A stretch of 37,371 nucleotides of DNA from Pseudomonas sp. PB120 (GCF_009761815.1 NZ_RWIN01000139.1:1-37371); one strand, 5' to 3'; counted from the stretch's first letter, positions 15,171-24,094 are shown. Program-made: numbers and translations. The notes: generated by a model not told the origin, from the sequence alone.

Positions 15171-16859
15171 TCAAAAACTGCGGCGGACGGTGAAGGCGAC
15201 AAAATCACGGTCGGCACGGGCCTGTTTGTAGCTGTAGGAATTGGTGCTATCGAGGAACGTCCCCGCCGACCCGAAGAACGTCGTGTAGGCCAGGTTCAGG
15301 TCCCAGGTGTTCATGTACAGGCCGCTGATGCCAAGGGTGAAATCCCCCCCGTTTTCTGGCGGCATCGCCGAGGGACCCAGCGGGTTGCGCGAGCCGTTGG
15401 GGGTGAATCCGACGCCCATTGGCAGGCTGATGTCCCACCCGAGCAACGCCTGGCGGTACATGGGTTCAAACACCGCCCGCATCGACCACGCATCGCGGGT
15501 GATGTTGGGGTCCAGCGCCGCCACACCGGCGGCACTGTCATCGCAGTTCTGCTTGCATTTGAGCAGCCGGGTCCAGGCCACCTCGGCCGCCAGGTTCGCC
15601 TCGTTCCACAAGGCCGTGCGCGGCACGGTCCAGATGGTCGACACGTTGACATGGGCGGTATCGCCCACCGCGTAGGCCGGATGATCACGGTTATCCGGCA
15701 CCGCGCCACCGAGCGCCGAGGCGTCGACCGCGTGGGTAGTCGCCAGCGACTGGCCCTTGCGTATGGACGCTTCCATCGCCAGGTTCAGGCTGCCGAAACT
15801 GCGGCTGGCACTGAAACCGTAGAGCTGGGTGTCCTCTTGGTACGCCAGGTAGTAACCCGTCGGCAGCACTGGCCCGAACGGCCCGAACGGCTGCCCGACC
15901 TGGGTCACTTGCTGGAAGTCCTTGTCGTGGAATTGCAGCGCATAGAAGCCCAGGTCGAACTCGCCCACTTGCCAGCGCACTTGCAGGCCGAACTGACCAG
16001 AGTCCTTGGCATCGCGGTCTGACTGCTTGTCGGCGGACAACCCGGTGGTCGGGTCGAGCACCAGCCGCTCGGCGCCGGAACCGACAATGTCGGACACCGA
16101 AAAGTAACTCCCCGATGCCGGAATGCGGTTGTGCACGTAGCGGAACTGGTAATAAGCACCGATCGCCAGGTCGTCGTTGAGTTGCCACTGCGCCGACACT
16201 TGCGGCACCGGCAGCACAAACTCTTTGGCCTCAGCCGTCGGGTCGTCGAGCAGGCGCGTGGTATCGAACGGGCTCTGCGCGCCGGCCACGGCATTGTTGG
16301 CAAAAAACAGGCTTTCGCCCCAAAGCAGCGAATGCTGGCCCAGGCGACCGGTCAACTCGGTGCTGCCCAATTGAAGGCGCCCGAATACGAAGGCATCACG
16401 CATTTCGGCTTTGCGGCCGTGCTGGTCGCGGGTCGAATCGGTGAACTCATCCGGGCCGGTGGACAGCTGGTTTGGAAAGGCGCCCCCGGCGATGCCCGGG
16501 TTGTCATTGTCACGGTTGTAGACCGTGTCGTACCAGGCGTTGGCGCTGACCCGCGCACCAAAACCGTTCTCGTTGACGGCGTCCAGTTCGCTGAACAGTT
16601 CGCCACGATTGGAGACCAGGCCTCTGCTGAAATTGCGGTCGCCGTCATCCAGGTTGGGGTTGGACAACAACCGGTCATTGCGTTTGTCGACACGGAACAT
16701 CGCCGAGTAACGCAGCGAATTATTCCAGTCGATTTTCCAGCCATCATCCGGTTCCCAACTAAAACCGGCCCAGCTTTTGGCGGGTGACAAGGCGCCGGCC
16801 GCAAGGACGATGCCCATGGCAACCGGCAAACGAATGCATTTTTTCTGACGATACTTCAT
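15171..16859 (-). CDS. DUF1302 outer-membrane beta-barrel protein
   Basis: 562 residues from the ATG at 16859 (AGGAAG upstream). A signal peptide (about residues 1-33, ending SWA) precedes GFSWEPDDGWKIDWNNSLRYS, the usual DUF1302 start. The body is rich in alternating strands such as FGLQVRWQVGEFDLGFYALQFHDKDF (in part), and the C-terminus ends in RDFVAFTVRRSF, a terminal Phe that suits outer-membrane insertion. DUF1302 proteins pair with DUF1329 proteins, and here the genes are 36 bases apart. It is the probable outer-membrane gate for the hydrophobic substrate of region A. Confidence 0.9.
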   Translation of the reverse strand: MKYRQKKCIRLPVAMGIVLAAGALSPAKSWAGFSWEPDDGWKIDWNNSLRYSAMFRVDKRNDRLLSNPNLDDGDRNFSRGLVSNRGELFSELDAVNENGFGARVSANAWYDTVYNRDNDNPGIAGGAFPNQLSTGPDEFTDSTRDQHGRKAEMRDAFVFGRLQLGSTELTGRLGQHSLLWGESLFFANNAVAGAQSPFDTTRLLDDPTAEAKEFVLPVPQVSAQWQLNDDLAIGAYYQFRYVHNRIPASGSYFSVSDIVGSGAERLVLDPTTGLSADKQSDRDAKDSGQFGLQVRWQVGEFDLGFYALQFHDKDFQQVTQVGQPFGPFGPVLPTGYYLAYQEDTQLYGFSASRSFGSLNLAMEASIRKGQSLATTHAVDASALGGAVPDNRDHPAYAVGDTAHVNVSTIWTVPRTALWNEANLAAEVAWTRLLKCKQNCDDSAAGVAALDPNITRDAWSMRAVFEPMYRQALLGWDISLPMGVGFTPNGSRNPLGPSAMPPENGGDFTLGISGLYMNTWDLNLAYTTFFGSAGTFLDSTNSYSYKQARADRDFVAFTVRRSF

Positions 16860-16951
16860 GGCACTTCCTGCTTTTATGATTGTTCTGGGGGCCACATCGG
16901 GGTGAAAGGGCCCGCTGCATCGTCGTGCCGCGGGCCGCGAGTGCCTGTGCG

Positions 16952-18424
16952 CTACACGGGGTTGACCCCGTCCCAGCACAGGTACTTGATCTCGAGGAAT
17001 TCCTCGATGCCGTAGTGCGAGCCTTCACGACCGAGCCCGCTCTGCTTGATGCCGCCGAAGGGCGCGACCTCATTAGAGATCAGCCCGGTGTTGATTCCGA
17101 CCATGCCCGCTTCCAGGGCTTCGGCCGTGCGCCAGATCCGCGCGGCGTCACGGCTGAACAAGTACGCCGCCAGGCCAAAGTCGGTGTCGTTGGCAATGGC
17201 GATGGCCTCGGCTTCTTCGCCGAAGCGCAGCAGCGGCATGACCGGGCCGAAGGTTTCATCGCGAGCGATGGTCATCTTCAGCGTCACATCGACGACCAGG
17301 GTTGGCTCGAAGAACGCGCCGCCCAGCGAATGACGCTTGCCGCCGGCGAGCACCCGAGCGCCCCCGGACACTGCATCGAGCAGGTGCTCCTCGACCTTGG
17401 CCACCGCCGCGGCGTCGATCATCGGGCCGATCTGCACGCCCTCCTCCAGGCCATTGCCGACCTTCAATCCGGCGGTGCGACGCGCCAGGCGTTCGGCGAG
17501 CTGGTCGTAAATGCCGTCCTGGATCAGCACCCGGTTCGCGGCAATGCAGGACTGCCCGGTATTGCGGAATTTGGCGTTGAGAATGCCCTCCACCGCGAGG
17601 TCCAGATCGGCGTCGTCGAACACGATCAGCGGCGCATTCCCACCCAATTCCATCGAGCACTTCTTGACCGTCTCGGCGGACTGCGCGAGCAGCACGCGGC
17701 CCACTTCGGTGGAGCCTGTGAACGTGATCTTGCGCACCAGCCGATGACCGGTCAGCACGTTCCCCACCGCCCGCGTCGCATTGCCGGTCAGCACGCTGAA
17801 GACGCCTGCCGGAATACCAGCGCGGCGCGCCAGTTCGGCCAGCGCCAGTGCTGTCAGCGGCGTCTGGCTCGCAGGCTTGACCACCATCGAGCAGCCGGCG
17901 GCCAACGCCGGGCCGGCCTTGCGGGTGATCATGGCGGCTGGAAAATTCCACGGTGTAATCGCCGCGCACACCCCGATCGGCTGCTTCAGCGCAACGATGC
18001 GCTGGGTCTCTTTGGGCGCCGGAATCACATCACCGCGAATCCGCTTGGCCTCTTCGGCGAACCACTGCAGGAAGGACGCCGCGTAATCGATTTCCCCCCG
18101 AGCCTCCGACAGCGGCTTGCCTTCTTCCAGGGTGATCAAGGTGGCCAGGTCTTCCTTGTGTTCGATCACCAGGCGATACCACTGGTTGATGATCTCGGCA
18201 CGTTGCTTGGCAGGGACCTTGCTCCAGCGCGTAAAGGCTTCGTGCGCCGACTCGATGGCGAATTCGGCTTCAGCTTCCTTGCACACCGGCAACTCGACCA
18301 GCACGTTTCCGTTTGCCGGATTGCGCACGGTGTAGGTGCCATGCGCGGTGTGGCCGACCCATTCGCCGTTGATGAAAGCACCCTGTCGCCACAGCGACGG
18401 GTCATTCAACAATTCAATGCTCAT
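16952..18424 (-). CDS. NAD(P)-dependent aldehyde dehydrogenase (GabD-like)
   Basis: 490 residues from the ATG at 18424 with GAGG upstream. Catalytic residues are N160 (TPWNFP), E259 (MELGGNAP) and C293 (NTGQSC); K183 (VVKPASQTP) is in the cofactor site. The sequence has the succinate-semialdehyde dehydrogenase look (FTGSTEVGRVL, GLGREGSHYGIEEFLEIKYLC). Lying ten bases after the DapA-family aldolase gene, it probably oxidises the aldehyde that the aldolase releases, as NahE and NahF do in naphthalene breakdown. That pairing is inference; a semialdehyde from another route is possible. Confidence 0.9.
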   Translation of the reverse strand: MSIELLNDPSLWRQGAFINGEWVGHTAHGTYTVRNPANGNVLVELPVCKEAEAEFAIESAHEAFTRWSKVPAKQRAEIINQWYRLVIEHKEDLATLITLEEGKPLSEARGEIDYAASFLQWFAEEAKRIRGDVIPAPKETQRIVALKQPIGVCAAITPWNFPAAMITRKAGPALAAGCSMVVKPASQTPLTALALAELARRAGIPAGVFSVLTGNATRAVGNVLTGHRLVRKITFTGSTEVGRVLLAQSAETVKKCSMELGGNAPLIVFDDADLDLAVEGILNAKFRNTGQSCIAANRVLIQDGIYDQLAERLARRTAGLKVGNGLEEGVQIGPMIDAAAVAKVEEHLLDAVSGGARVLAGGKRHSLGGAFFEPTLVVDVTLKMTIARDETFGPVMPLLRFGEEAEAIAIANDTDFGLAAYLFSRDAARIWRTAEALEAGMVGINTGLISNEVAPFGGIKQSGLGREGSHYGIEEFLEIKYLCWDGVNPV

Positions 18425-18434
18425 AGACACGTCC

Positions 18435-19454
18435 TCAGCAGGGGAATCGGCCGATCAGGAACTGGCTGTCGTCGTCCGAAGTGCATTCGAGCTTCGACGC
18501 CACCAGGCCCTGGCGCAGGACTTTCATCAGGCGATCCGGAATCCTTCCGCCCGGCGCACGCAGCGGACCGCCGTTGAAACCGGCCAGCCAGTCCATGTAT
18601 TTCCAGTGAGCCCGATTGATGTAGTTCGAACCCGGCATATAGGCACCGGTGGCAGCCCCCACCGCACCGCGAGCAGGCTGAACCTGCCATTGCAGCTTCA
18701 TGGCTTCTTCCCACTGGCCGTTGCGGGCCAGGTCGAACGTCTTGGGAAAATGGTCGCCCATCCACTGGGTGTAACTGGTGCCGGAGAACTGCATGTCCAT
18801 GAACTTCATCAACGGAATCACGTCGCTCTCGATCGGGCAGCTGATGAGCACTTCCTGACCAAAGCGGTGCCAGGTTTCGATGAGACCGGCCACATGCGGG
18901 AAGCCTTGTTCGGCCTTGATCGCCACAATGTTCGGGCAATCGTCGAGAAGACGACGGATCAACTCGGGGGACATGCCCTGCGGGTGTACGCGCTCGAAGC
19001 CCCACAACGGAATCGGGAACAGCATCACGGCCAGGTCGGTGGCATCGCAGATGCTGCGGGTGTAGTCGTAGATGTCCTGCTCGCTGGTCGGCCAGAAGTT
19101 GGACGGGTAAGACAGCAGCACGATGCTGGCGCCCGCGTTCTCCGCCAGTTTCATCGCCTCAATATTTTCGGCGAGCGTGCCAAATCCGGCGTGGAAAAAC
19201 AGGCCCAGCTTGTCGCCGGCCGTCTCCTTGGCCCATGCGGTGAACTGTGCATTTTCCTGCGGAGTGATTGCGACTTCGGTGCACAGCAAGGTGTAGGTAA
19301 AGCCCAGGTCCACGAGTTTCTGGATGTCGTGACGGATGCCCTGCTCGTTGAGACGCTTGAGGTCAGCGCTGTAGCTCGGGATGGTGACACCCGAGCAGCC
19401 GACCAGCATTTCATTGGCCCAGGCACGGGCGTCGTTGCGTTTGTAATTGGCCAT
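18435..19454 (-). CDS. DapA-family hydratase-aldolase / class I lyase
   Basis: 339 residues with AAGGAGAAC upstream of the ATG at 19454. It is a dihydrodipicolinate-synthase-type TIM barrel with Schiff-base K180 (NIVAIKAEQG) and an active-site Tyr116 (LLSYPSNFWP). The N-terminus (LVGCSGVTIPSYSADLKRLNEQGI) matches the barrel start. Relatives include hydroxybenzylidenepyruvate hydratase-aldolases (NahE/PhdJ), which split a pyruvate unit from an aromatic side chain to leave an aldehyde. The adjacent aldehyde dehydrogenase fits this reading. Other family members are dehydratases of sugar acids, so the assignment by context is moderate. Confidence 0.8.
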   Translation of the reverse strand: MANYKRNDARAWANEMLVGCSGVTIPSYSADLKRLNEQGIRHDIQKLVDLGFTYTLLCTEVAITPQENAQFTAWAKETAGDKLGLFFHAGFGTLAENIEAMKLAENAGASIVLLSYPSNFWPTSEQDIYDYTRSICDATDLAVMLFPIPLWGFERVHPQGMSPELIRRLLDDCPNIVAIKAEQGFPHVAGLIETWHRFGQEVLISCPIESDVIPLMKFMDMQFSGTSYTQWMGDHFPKTFDLARNGQWEEAMKLQWQVQPARGAVGAATGAYMPGSNYINRAHWKYMDWLAGFNGGPLRAPGGRIPDRLMKVLRQGLVASKLECTSDDDSQFLIGRFPC

Positions 19455-19481
19455 TCTTGTTGTTCTCCTTGGAAGGGTACT

Positions 19482-20507
19482 TCAGCGGTCGATCGTCACG
19501 ACGCCCGCGGGGATGAGTTGATAGCGATTGCTGGACAACGCTTCGCGCAGCAGCATTTCGGCGGTCACGACGTCCTGCAGGGCAGTGCCGACCGACTTGT
19601 AGATCACGATGTCATCGGGGGAGCGGCGCGCAGGTTTCTGGCCGGACACCACGTCGGCGAGGCTGACGGTCTTGCCGGCGACATCCACGCCGTCACGTGT
19701 GGCGACCAGGGCATCGCCGGTCTCGTGCAGCACCTCTTCAGGCATGTCGGCAATGATTAGGTCGGCACGGGCCATGGCGCTCGAGTCGACTTCGCGCTGC
19801 TCTGGCAGCGTGGAGCCCACCGACAGCACGACCATGCCCGGCTGCAACCAATCACCGAGCAAGACCGGCGATTCGTCACGACTGCGCGCCGCGCACACCA
19901 CCACATCGACGCCGTCGATGGCCGCTTGCGCACTGTCGACGGCTTCGAGTAGCAGGCCATTGGATTCAAGAAAGGAAGCGGCGAACCTGGCGCGGCTCGC
20001 GGGGGTTGGGCTGAACACGCGCGCCAGGGAGACTTCGCGCACCGAGAGCAAGGCAGTCAACATGCTCTTGGCGACCGAGCCGGAACCGATCACCCCCACA
20101 CGCAATGCGCCTTCGGGGATCACGGCATTGGCGGCCACCACGGCGGTCGCTGCGGTTCGCAGGTCGGTAATTCGATTACCGTCTACCAGCGCCGCCAGCT
20201 CCATGGTCCGCTGGTCGAACAGCGAAATGAGGTAGCTGGCGCGGCGGATTTTCGGCGAGGCGGCAATCAATTTGCAGCCCATGTACTCGCCCGATGGCGA
20301 CACCGCACACAGGCTGCGCAACCAGAACCCCTCCCCCCGGGCCATGATGCGCGGCGGCACCATCACGTCTTTGATGGGTTTGCCATATGCTTCGGTCAGC
20401 GCAGCAATGACCTTCGGCCACTTGGCCAATTCAGCGATGTCCGCATCCCTGATAAAGGGCGTAGAAACTTCGAGCTTTTCTGTGTTCAGGGAATCTGCAA
20501 CGTCCAT
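19482..20507 (-). CDS. Ornithine cyclodeaminase / mu-crystallin family protein
   Basis: 341 residues, with GGAGG five bases before the ATG at 20507. The NAD-binding loop is VGVIGSGSVAKSML (around 138-149). Substrate-side residues typical of the family are K79 (YMGCKLIA) and R117 (ITDLRTAA), with TAVVAANA after it. The family contains cyclodeaminases, ketimine reductases and alanine or other amino-acid dehydrogenases. It is the first gene of unit 1 and is divergent from the GntR regulator. Its role in an aromatic pathway is not obvious; it may point to a nitrogen-containing substrate or intermediate. Confidence 0.85.
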   Translation of the reverse strand: MDVADSLNTEKLEVSTPFIRDADIAELAKWPKVIAALTEAYGKPIKDVMVPPRIMARGEGFWLRSLCAVSPSGEYMGCKLIAASPKIRRASYLISLFDQRTMELAALVDGNRITDLRTAATAVVAANAVIPEGALRVGVIGSGSVAKSMLTALLSVREVSLARVFSPTPASRARFAASFLESNGLLLEAVDSAQAAIDGVDVVVCAARSRDESPVLLGDWLQPGMVVLSVGSTLPEQREVDSSAMARADLIIADMPEEVLHETGDALVATRDGVDVAGKTVSLADVVSGQKPARRSPDDIVIYKSVGTALQDVVTAEMLLREALSSNRYQLIPAGVVTIDR

Positions 20508-20580
20508 GGAAACCTCCGGATCTTGTTGAGCCGGAGTTTATGAAGTGCATTTGGGGCGAGCTACGCAGGACGGCCTAATA

Positions 20581-20589
20581 CAGATATCT
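20581..20589 (-). promoter_or_regulatory. Shared upstream motif, site 3 (CAGATATCT)
   Basis: On the minus strand TTTTATAGATATCTGTATTAG, then GTAGC 17 bases after ATATCT, as at site 2. The core centre is about 78 bases upstream of the ornithine-cyclodeaminase-family ATG. It lies in the divergent region shared with the GntR-type gene, which could be its regulator. Confidence 0.6.
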
Positions 20590-20737
20590 ATAAAACAAGA
20601 CGCTTGAACCGCGTTGTGAGGAGCTGCGGAAACGTCGCGCCAAACGCTGAAAAAAATCGTCGAAGACTAAAAAACAGATAACTGCTTTATCCGGATCGAG
20701 ATGGATTTTGCGACCCGCCCAGGGTCGGTGAGCGGCC

Positions 20738-20743
20738 TATAAT
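20738..20743 (+). promoter_or_regulatory. Candidate -10 box of the GntR-type regulator gene
   Basis: A consensus TATAAT hexamer 32 bases before the chosen ATG. No good -35 hexamer sits 16-18 bases upstream. A transcript starting near 20750 would exclude the longer start at 20742 and supports the ATG at 20775. Confidence 0.45.
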
Positions 20744-20774
20744 GCTGAGTCGCCACACGCCGAGCGCTGCCCTG

Positions 20775-21512
20775 ATGATCGACAACGCCCCACCGCCCTC
20801 CCCCCGCCTCAAACGCCAGAGCCTTGCCAAAACGCTGGTGGCGCAACTGTCGCGAGACATCACCGAAGCCGTGATCCCGCGCGGTGAAAAACTGCCGACC
20901 GAATCGCAGATCATGAAGACGTATAACGTCAGCCGAACGGTGGTGCGCGAAGCGATTTCCAGGCTCCAGGCCGCTGGCCTAGTGGAAACGCGACATGGCG
21001 TGGGCACCTTCGTGCTGGGCCATGACAACACCCACGGCTTGCGAATCGATCCGCACACCTTCGTCACATTGCGCGACGTGATTGACGCGTTGGAGTTTCG
21101 CGCCAGCCTGGAGGTGGAGGCCGCAGGGCTCGCCGCCAAACGATGCAGCGCCGATGAACTGGCCTTGATGCGCAACGCGCTGGACGAATTCAATCAGGCG
21201 CTTCAATCGAGCAGCGTTGTGGCGTCGGACTTTCGCTTTCACTACCAGATCGCATTGGCCACCGGTAATCGATACTTCACCGACATCATGTCGCACTTCG
21301 GCCCCGGCATGCTGCCGAGAATGCGCGTGGATTCGGCGCAGTTGACGCACAGCGATCCAGCACACTACCAGGCTCGACTGGTGCGTGAGCATGAAGCCAT
21401 TTACGACGCGATCGCCCGTCGGGATACCGAAGCGGCGCGGGCCGCGATGAGTGTGCACCTGACCAATAGCCGAGAGCGCCTGCGCAAAGCGCATGCTCAA
21501 GCGCAACTGTAG
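20775..21512 (+). CDS. GntR-family (FadR/FCD subfamily) transcriptional regulator
   Basis: 245 residues from the ATG at 20775; the ribosome site is weak. The winged helix spans about residues 18-85 (LPTESQIMKTYNVSRTVVRE, LETRHGVGTFVL-like wing). The C-terminal FCD domain follows, with the metal/ligand-site residues in ASDFRFHYQIALATGN and HSDPAHYQARLVREHEAIYDAI and a final MSVHL. FCD regulators usually repress catabolic operons until a carboxylate ligand binds. It is divergent from unit 1 and upstream of the MFS transporter gene, so either or both are likely targets. Confidence 0.92.
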   Translation: MIDNAPPPSPRLKRQSLAKTLVAQLSRDITEAVIPRGEKLPTESQIMKTYNVSRTVVREAISRLQAAGLVETRHGVGTFVLGHDNTHGLRIDPHTFVTLRDVIDALEFRASLEVEAAGLAAKRCSADELALMRNALDEFNQALQSSSVVASDFRFHYQIALATGNRYFTDIMSHFGPGMLPRMRVDSAQLTHSDPAHYQARLVREHEAIYDAIARRDTEAARAAMSVHLTNSRERLRKAHAQAQL

Positions 21513-21614
21513 CCATTTTTGACTCCTCGCTAGACCCGTGATCTGAGCAACCGGCATCACGCAGGCCAGGCAGCGTTTTGGGCACACGACCTCAAGGCGC
21601 ACGGAGCCTCTATT

Positions 21615-21627
21615 CCCCCCCCCCCCC
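21615..21627. repeat. Homopolymer run of 13 C
   Basis: Uninterrupted poly-C tract 103 bases after the GntR-type stop codon. Runs of this length are prone to slipped-strand length change and to sequencing error. Confidence 0.9.
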
Positions 21628-21840
21628 GCAATACCCGAAATCGACCCCGGCGAGGCTCAACCCTACCGCCGGGCGCTCGCCCGCGCTTTTTTCAAAGCAG
21701 GGACTAACACCACAAAAACGAATGATGTATTCTTTTGATGTCTCTGCAGATGACGATCACCCTGATAAAACAAATGAATGCTGGTCCAATAGGGAGCATA
21801 ACCAGATACCGCCAGCACCAATAATGATCATTGTATTTTT

Positions 21841-21869
21841 TTAGCCACCCTATTTACGGGTCTGGCTAA
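21841..21869 (+). promoter_or_regulatory. Leader stem-loop or operator upstream of the MFS gene
   Basis: TTAGCCA (21841-21847) pairs with TGGCTAA (21863-21869), with further CCC/GGG pairing inside. It is preceded by seven T and ends 38 bases before the GTG start. It may be an operator for the nearby GntR-type regulator or an mRNA leader hairpin. Confidence 0.5.
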
Positions 21870-21907
21870 ACCTTGCCTAATAAAAACACTACCCAAAGGA
21901 CAAATAC

Positions 21908-23221
21908 GTGCACATCACCGAGACGAGCAATGCCGGGGTGGCCGCCAGCCTTCCCCGCCGAACCATGCTTTTAGTACTGGGCCTTTGCTGGGCCGCCATC
22001 CTTTCAGAGGGCTATGACATCGGTGTGATGGGCACCATCGTGCCCGCCCTGTTAAGCGATCCCCAATGGAACCTGACCCCGCTCGAAGTCGGCGCCATGA
22101 GCAGCTCTGCGCTGTTTGGCACGCTGATCGGCGCCTATTTCATCAGCCCCTGGAGCGACATCATCGGGCGAAAGCCACTGATCCTGCTGTGCATCGCGCT
22201 GTTTTCGGGCTCCATGCTCGCCGCTGCCTGGGCGCCAACCCCACAGATATTCTCGCTGGTCAGGGGCATTGGCGGGTTGGGACTGGGCGGTGTCATCCCG
22301 GTGGCAGCGGCGTTGACGATCGAATACTCACCCCCCCATCGACGCAACCTCAACTTCGCGCTGATGTACTCCGGTTACCCGCTCGGCGCCTTGTTATCAG
22401 CCTGGGTCGGCATGACGTTCATGGCCGACCATGGCTGGCGGACAGTTGTCGCTGCTGGCTCGATTGCGCTCTTGCTGATCCCGATCATGTTGCTGTGGCT
22501 GCCTGAATCACTGGAGTTTCTGGTGGCCAAGAAGCGTACGCGCCAGGCGCAGGCATTGGCCGATCGCCTGGGCATCAGCGAACTGCCCGCAGCACCGGCC
22601 GACAAGGGCGCGGCGCAACTGTCGCCGTTCCGTGAGATTCTGGCCGAGGTCTTTTCCAAGCGAAATCGCCGGGGCACATTGTGTCTGTGGCTGGCTCAAT
22701 GCACGGCGGTCATGGTGGTTTACGGGCTTGGGACGTGGTTGCCGCAGTACATGCGCCACAATGGCTACGACCTGGGGTCGTCGCTGATGCTCTTCGCCAT
22801 CTTCAACCTGGCAGCCGCCCTCGGCGGGATTGTCATCGGACGGATTGCCGACCGCTTCGGCGCGCGCCGGACACTGGCCCTGGGCTTTACGTTTGGCGCC
22901 TGCGCCATCGCCGCGCTGTCAATGAAGAACTCGATGATGGTCAACTACGTGCTGGTGGCTTGCGCAGGTTTCGGCAGTGTGGCCGTGGCCTTGGTCCAGC
23001 TGGGTTACATCGCTAACTACTACGCGCCCCATGCCCGGGCATCGGCGACGGGCTGGGCGGTGGGCATCGGACGCTTTGGCGCGATGGGCGGGCCGATCCT
23101 GGGCGGCTTCGTCGCCGGTCTGCAACTGGACAGTTTCTGGAACTTCCTGGTGTTTGCCGCGGCAGCGATTGCGGCGGCCATCGCGATTACCCTGACACCC
23201 GCACCCGCTCACCAACGATAA
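21908..23221 (+). CDS. MFS transporter, aromatic acid:H+ symporter (AAHS) type
   Basis: 437 residues from a GTG at 21908 with AAAGGA ten bases upstream. Twelve membrane helices are expected. The helix-1 signature SEGYDIGVMGTIVPALL corresponds to the D(G/x)YD motif of PcaK/BenK-type carriers; the loop 2-3 motif is SPWSDIIGRKPL and the loop 8-9 motif is GRIADRFGARRTL. It probably imports an aromatic acid such as a phenylpropanoid across the inner membrane. Its own leader and a downstream terminator suggest a single-gene transcript. Confidence 0.92.
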   Translation: MHITETSNAGVAASLPRRTMLLVLGLCWAAILSEGYDIGVMGTIVPALLSDPQWNLTPLEVGAMSSSALFGTLIGAYFISPWSDIIGRKPLILLCIALFSGSMLAAAWAPTPQIFSLVRGIGGLGLGGVIPVAAALTIEYSPPHRRNLNFALMYSGYPLGALLSAWVGMTFMADHGWRTVVAAGSIALLLIPIMLLWLPESLEFLVAKKRTRQAQALADRLGISELPAAPADKGAAQLSPFREILAEVFSKRNRRGTLCLWLAQCTAVMVVYGLGTWLPQYMRHNGYDLGSSLMLFAIFNLAAALGGIVIGRIADRFGARRTLALGFTFGACAIAALSMKNSMMVNYVLVACAGFGSVAVALVQLGYIANYYAPHARASATGWAVGIGRFGAMGGPILGGFVAGLQLDSFWNFLVFAAAAIAAAIAITLTPAPAHQR

Positions 23222-23230
23222 CGCCTGACT

Positions 23231-23260
23231 TTCACCGGCCAGCCTGTGCTGGCCGGTGAA
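23231..23260. terminator. Bidirectional terminator between convergent genes
   Basis: Perfect 13-bp stem TTCACCGGCCAGC / GCTGGCCGGTGAA with a four-base loop CTGT. It lies between the MFS stop (23221) and the stop of the opposing racemase-family gene (23271). There is no long T tract, but the position and symmetry are typical. Confidence 0.85.
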
Positions 23261-23270
23261 CCGTGATGCT

Positions 23271-23996
23271 TTACTCGATGCCCGCCAACGTCTTCGTAAA
23301 CAACGAACCAAAACCCCGCACCTCGCGCTCGATGCGCAACCGCTGCAAGCACATCCACACCAGCGCCTGATTGCTGCTCACCACCGGCAATTCCAATTGA
23401 GCTTCGATGGTCGCCAACACCTCAGCCACCTGAATCCCCGCACAACTGATCAACACGCCATCCAGCGCCATGCCGCGAAAGCCTTGCGCCAAATCGAGCC
23501 ACGTCTGCGCCGGCAAACTGCCCTGCTCCACGGGCGTGGTGCACGGTCTGCCCAAGGCGCTGATCACCTCGATGCCGAGGCCGGCGAAGTACTCGCGCTC
23601 CACCTCGATCACTTCCTCAGGATAAGGCGTCAGTAGGCCAATACGCCGCATGTTCTGCGCCCGACACCCTGCGACAACCGCCTCGATGGTGGTCACGCTG
23701 TCGAGTCCGGTCGTGTCCAGCAAGCGCTTGCGAAGCACTTTGGGTCCGGCCAGCAAGGTCGCGGCCGTGCAATTGATGGCGAGCAGATCGACACCTGCAT
23801 CGACGAGCAACTGCGCATGCCCTTCCAGGCCTTCGGAAAATTTCCGGTCGTCTTCCAGCGAAGTCTTGCGAAATGGCACACGGGTCGTGACGAAACGCAC
23901 GCCTTCGGGAACCATCAGTTGAGGCTCATGATCGCAGAGGCCACCCGATGGGTAGAGCTGGCCTATACGCGCCAAAGTACCGATACCTGGGTTCAC
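23271..23996 (-). CDS. Asp/Glu racemase superfamily enzyme (maleate isomerase / arylmalonate decarboxylase-like)
   Basis: 241 residues from a GTG at 23996 with AAAAGGAAC upstream. The two catalytic-type cysteines are C76 (LLAINCTAATLL) and C185 (VLISCAGIQV), each in the expected strand-end position. IGLLTPYPEEVIEVEREYF resembles maleate cis-trans isomerases and related decarboxylases. A possible role is isomerising a cis-dicarboxylate, or decarboxylating or racemising a carboxylated intermediate. It lies downstream of the OprD gene with a terminator between them. Confidence 0.8.
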   Translation of the reverse strand: MNPGIGTLARIGQLYPSGGLCDHEPQLMVPEGVRFVTTRVPFRKTSLEDDRKFSEGLEGHAQLLVDAGVDLLAINCTAATLLAGPKVLRKRLLDTTGLDSVTTIEAVVAGCRAQNMRRIGLLTPYPEEVIEVEREYFAGLGIEVISALGRPCTTPVEQGSLPAQTWLDLAQGFRGMALDGVLISCAGIQVAEVLATIEAQLELPVVSSNQALVWMCLQRLRIEREVRGFGSLFTKTLAGIE

Positions 23997-24041
23997 GGGA
24001 TGTTCCTTTTATCAGTGGAAATAGCCGACGCCTGTCAGCAG

Positions 24042-24075
24042 AAAAACCCCCGAGGCCAGCCAGGCCCTCGGAGGT
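24042..24075 (-). terminator. Rho-independent terminator of the OprD gene / region B operon
   Basis: On the minus strand: CCGAGGGCC, loop TGGCT, GGCCTCGG, then GGGTTTTT. It lies 20-50 bases beyond the OprD stop codon. Confidence 0.85.
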
Positions 24076-24094
24076 TGCAGCCTCTGGAAATCGA

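Larger units (their letters stand above)
21513..21907. other. Intergenic region, AT-rich on its right side
   Basis: This 395-base gap contains a run of 13 C (21615-21627), then a clearly AT-rich stretch (about 21715-21905), a palindrome AATGATCATT (21823-21832) and a stem-loop just ahead of the transporter gene. An 88-codon open frame crosses it but has no supported start or recognisable sequence. I see no gene here. Confidence 0.7.

Noticed and set aside
16880..19760. Long plus-strand frames opposite the aldehyde dehydrogenase and aldolase genes
   Set aside because: Shadow frames; the minus-strand genes have clear catalytic residues and ribosome sites.
21578..21844. Possible 88-residue protein in the GntR-MFS gap
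   Set aside because: It runs through the 13-C tract, has no good ribosome site and a composition that changes halfway; no recognisable sequence.
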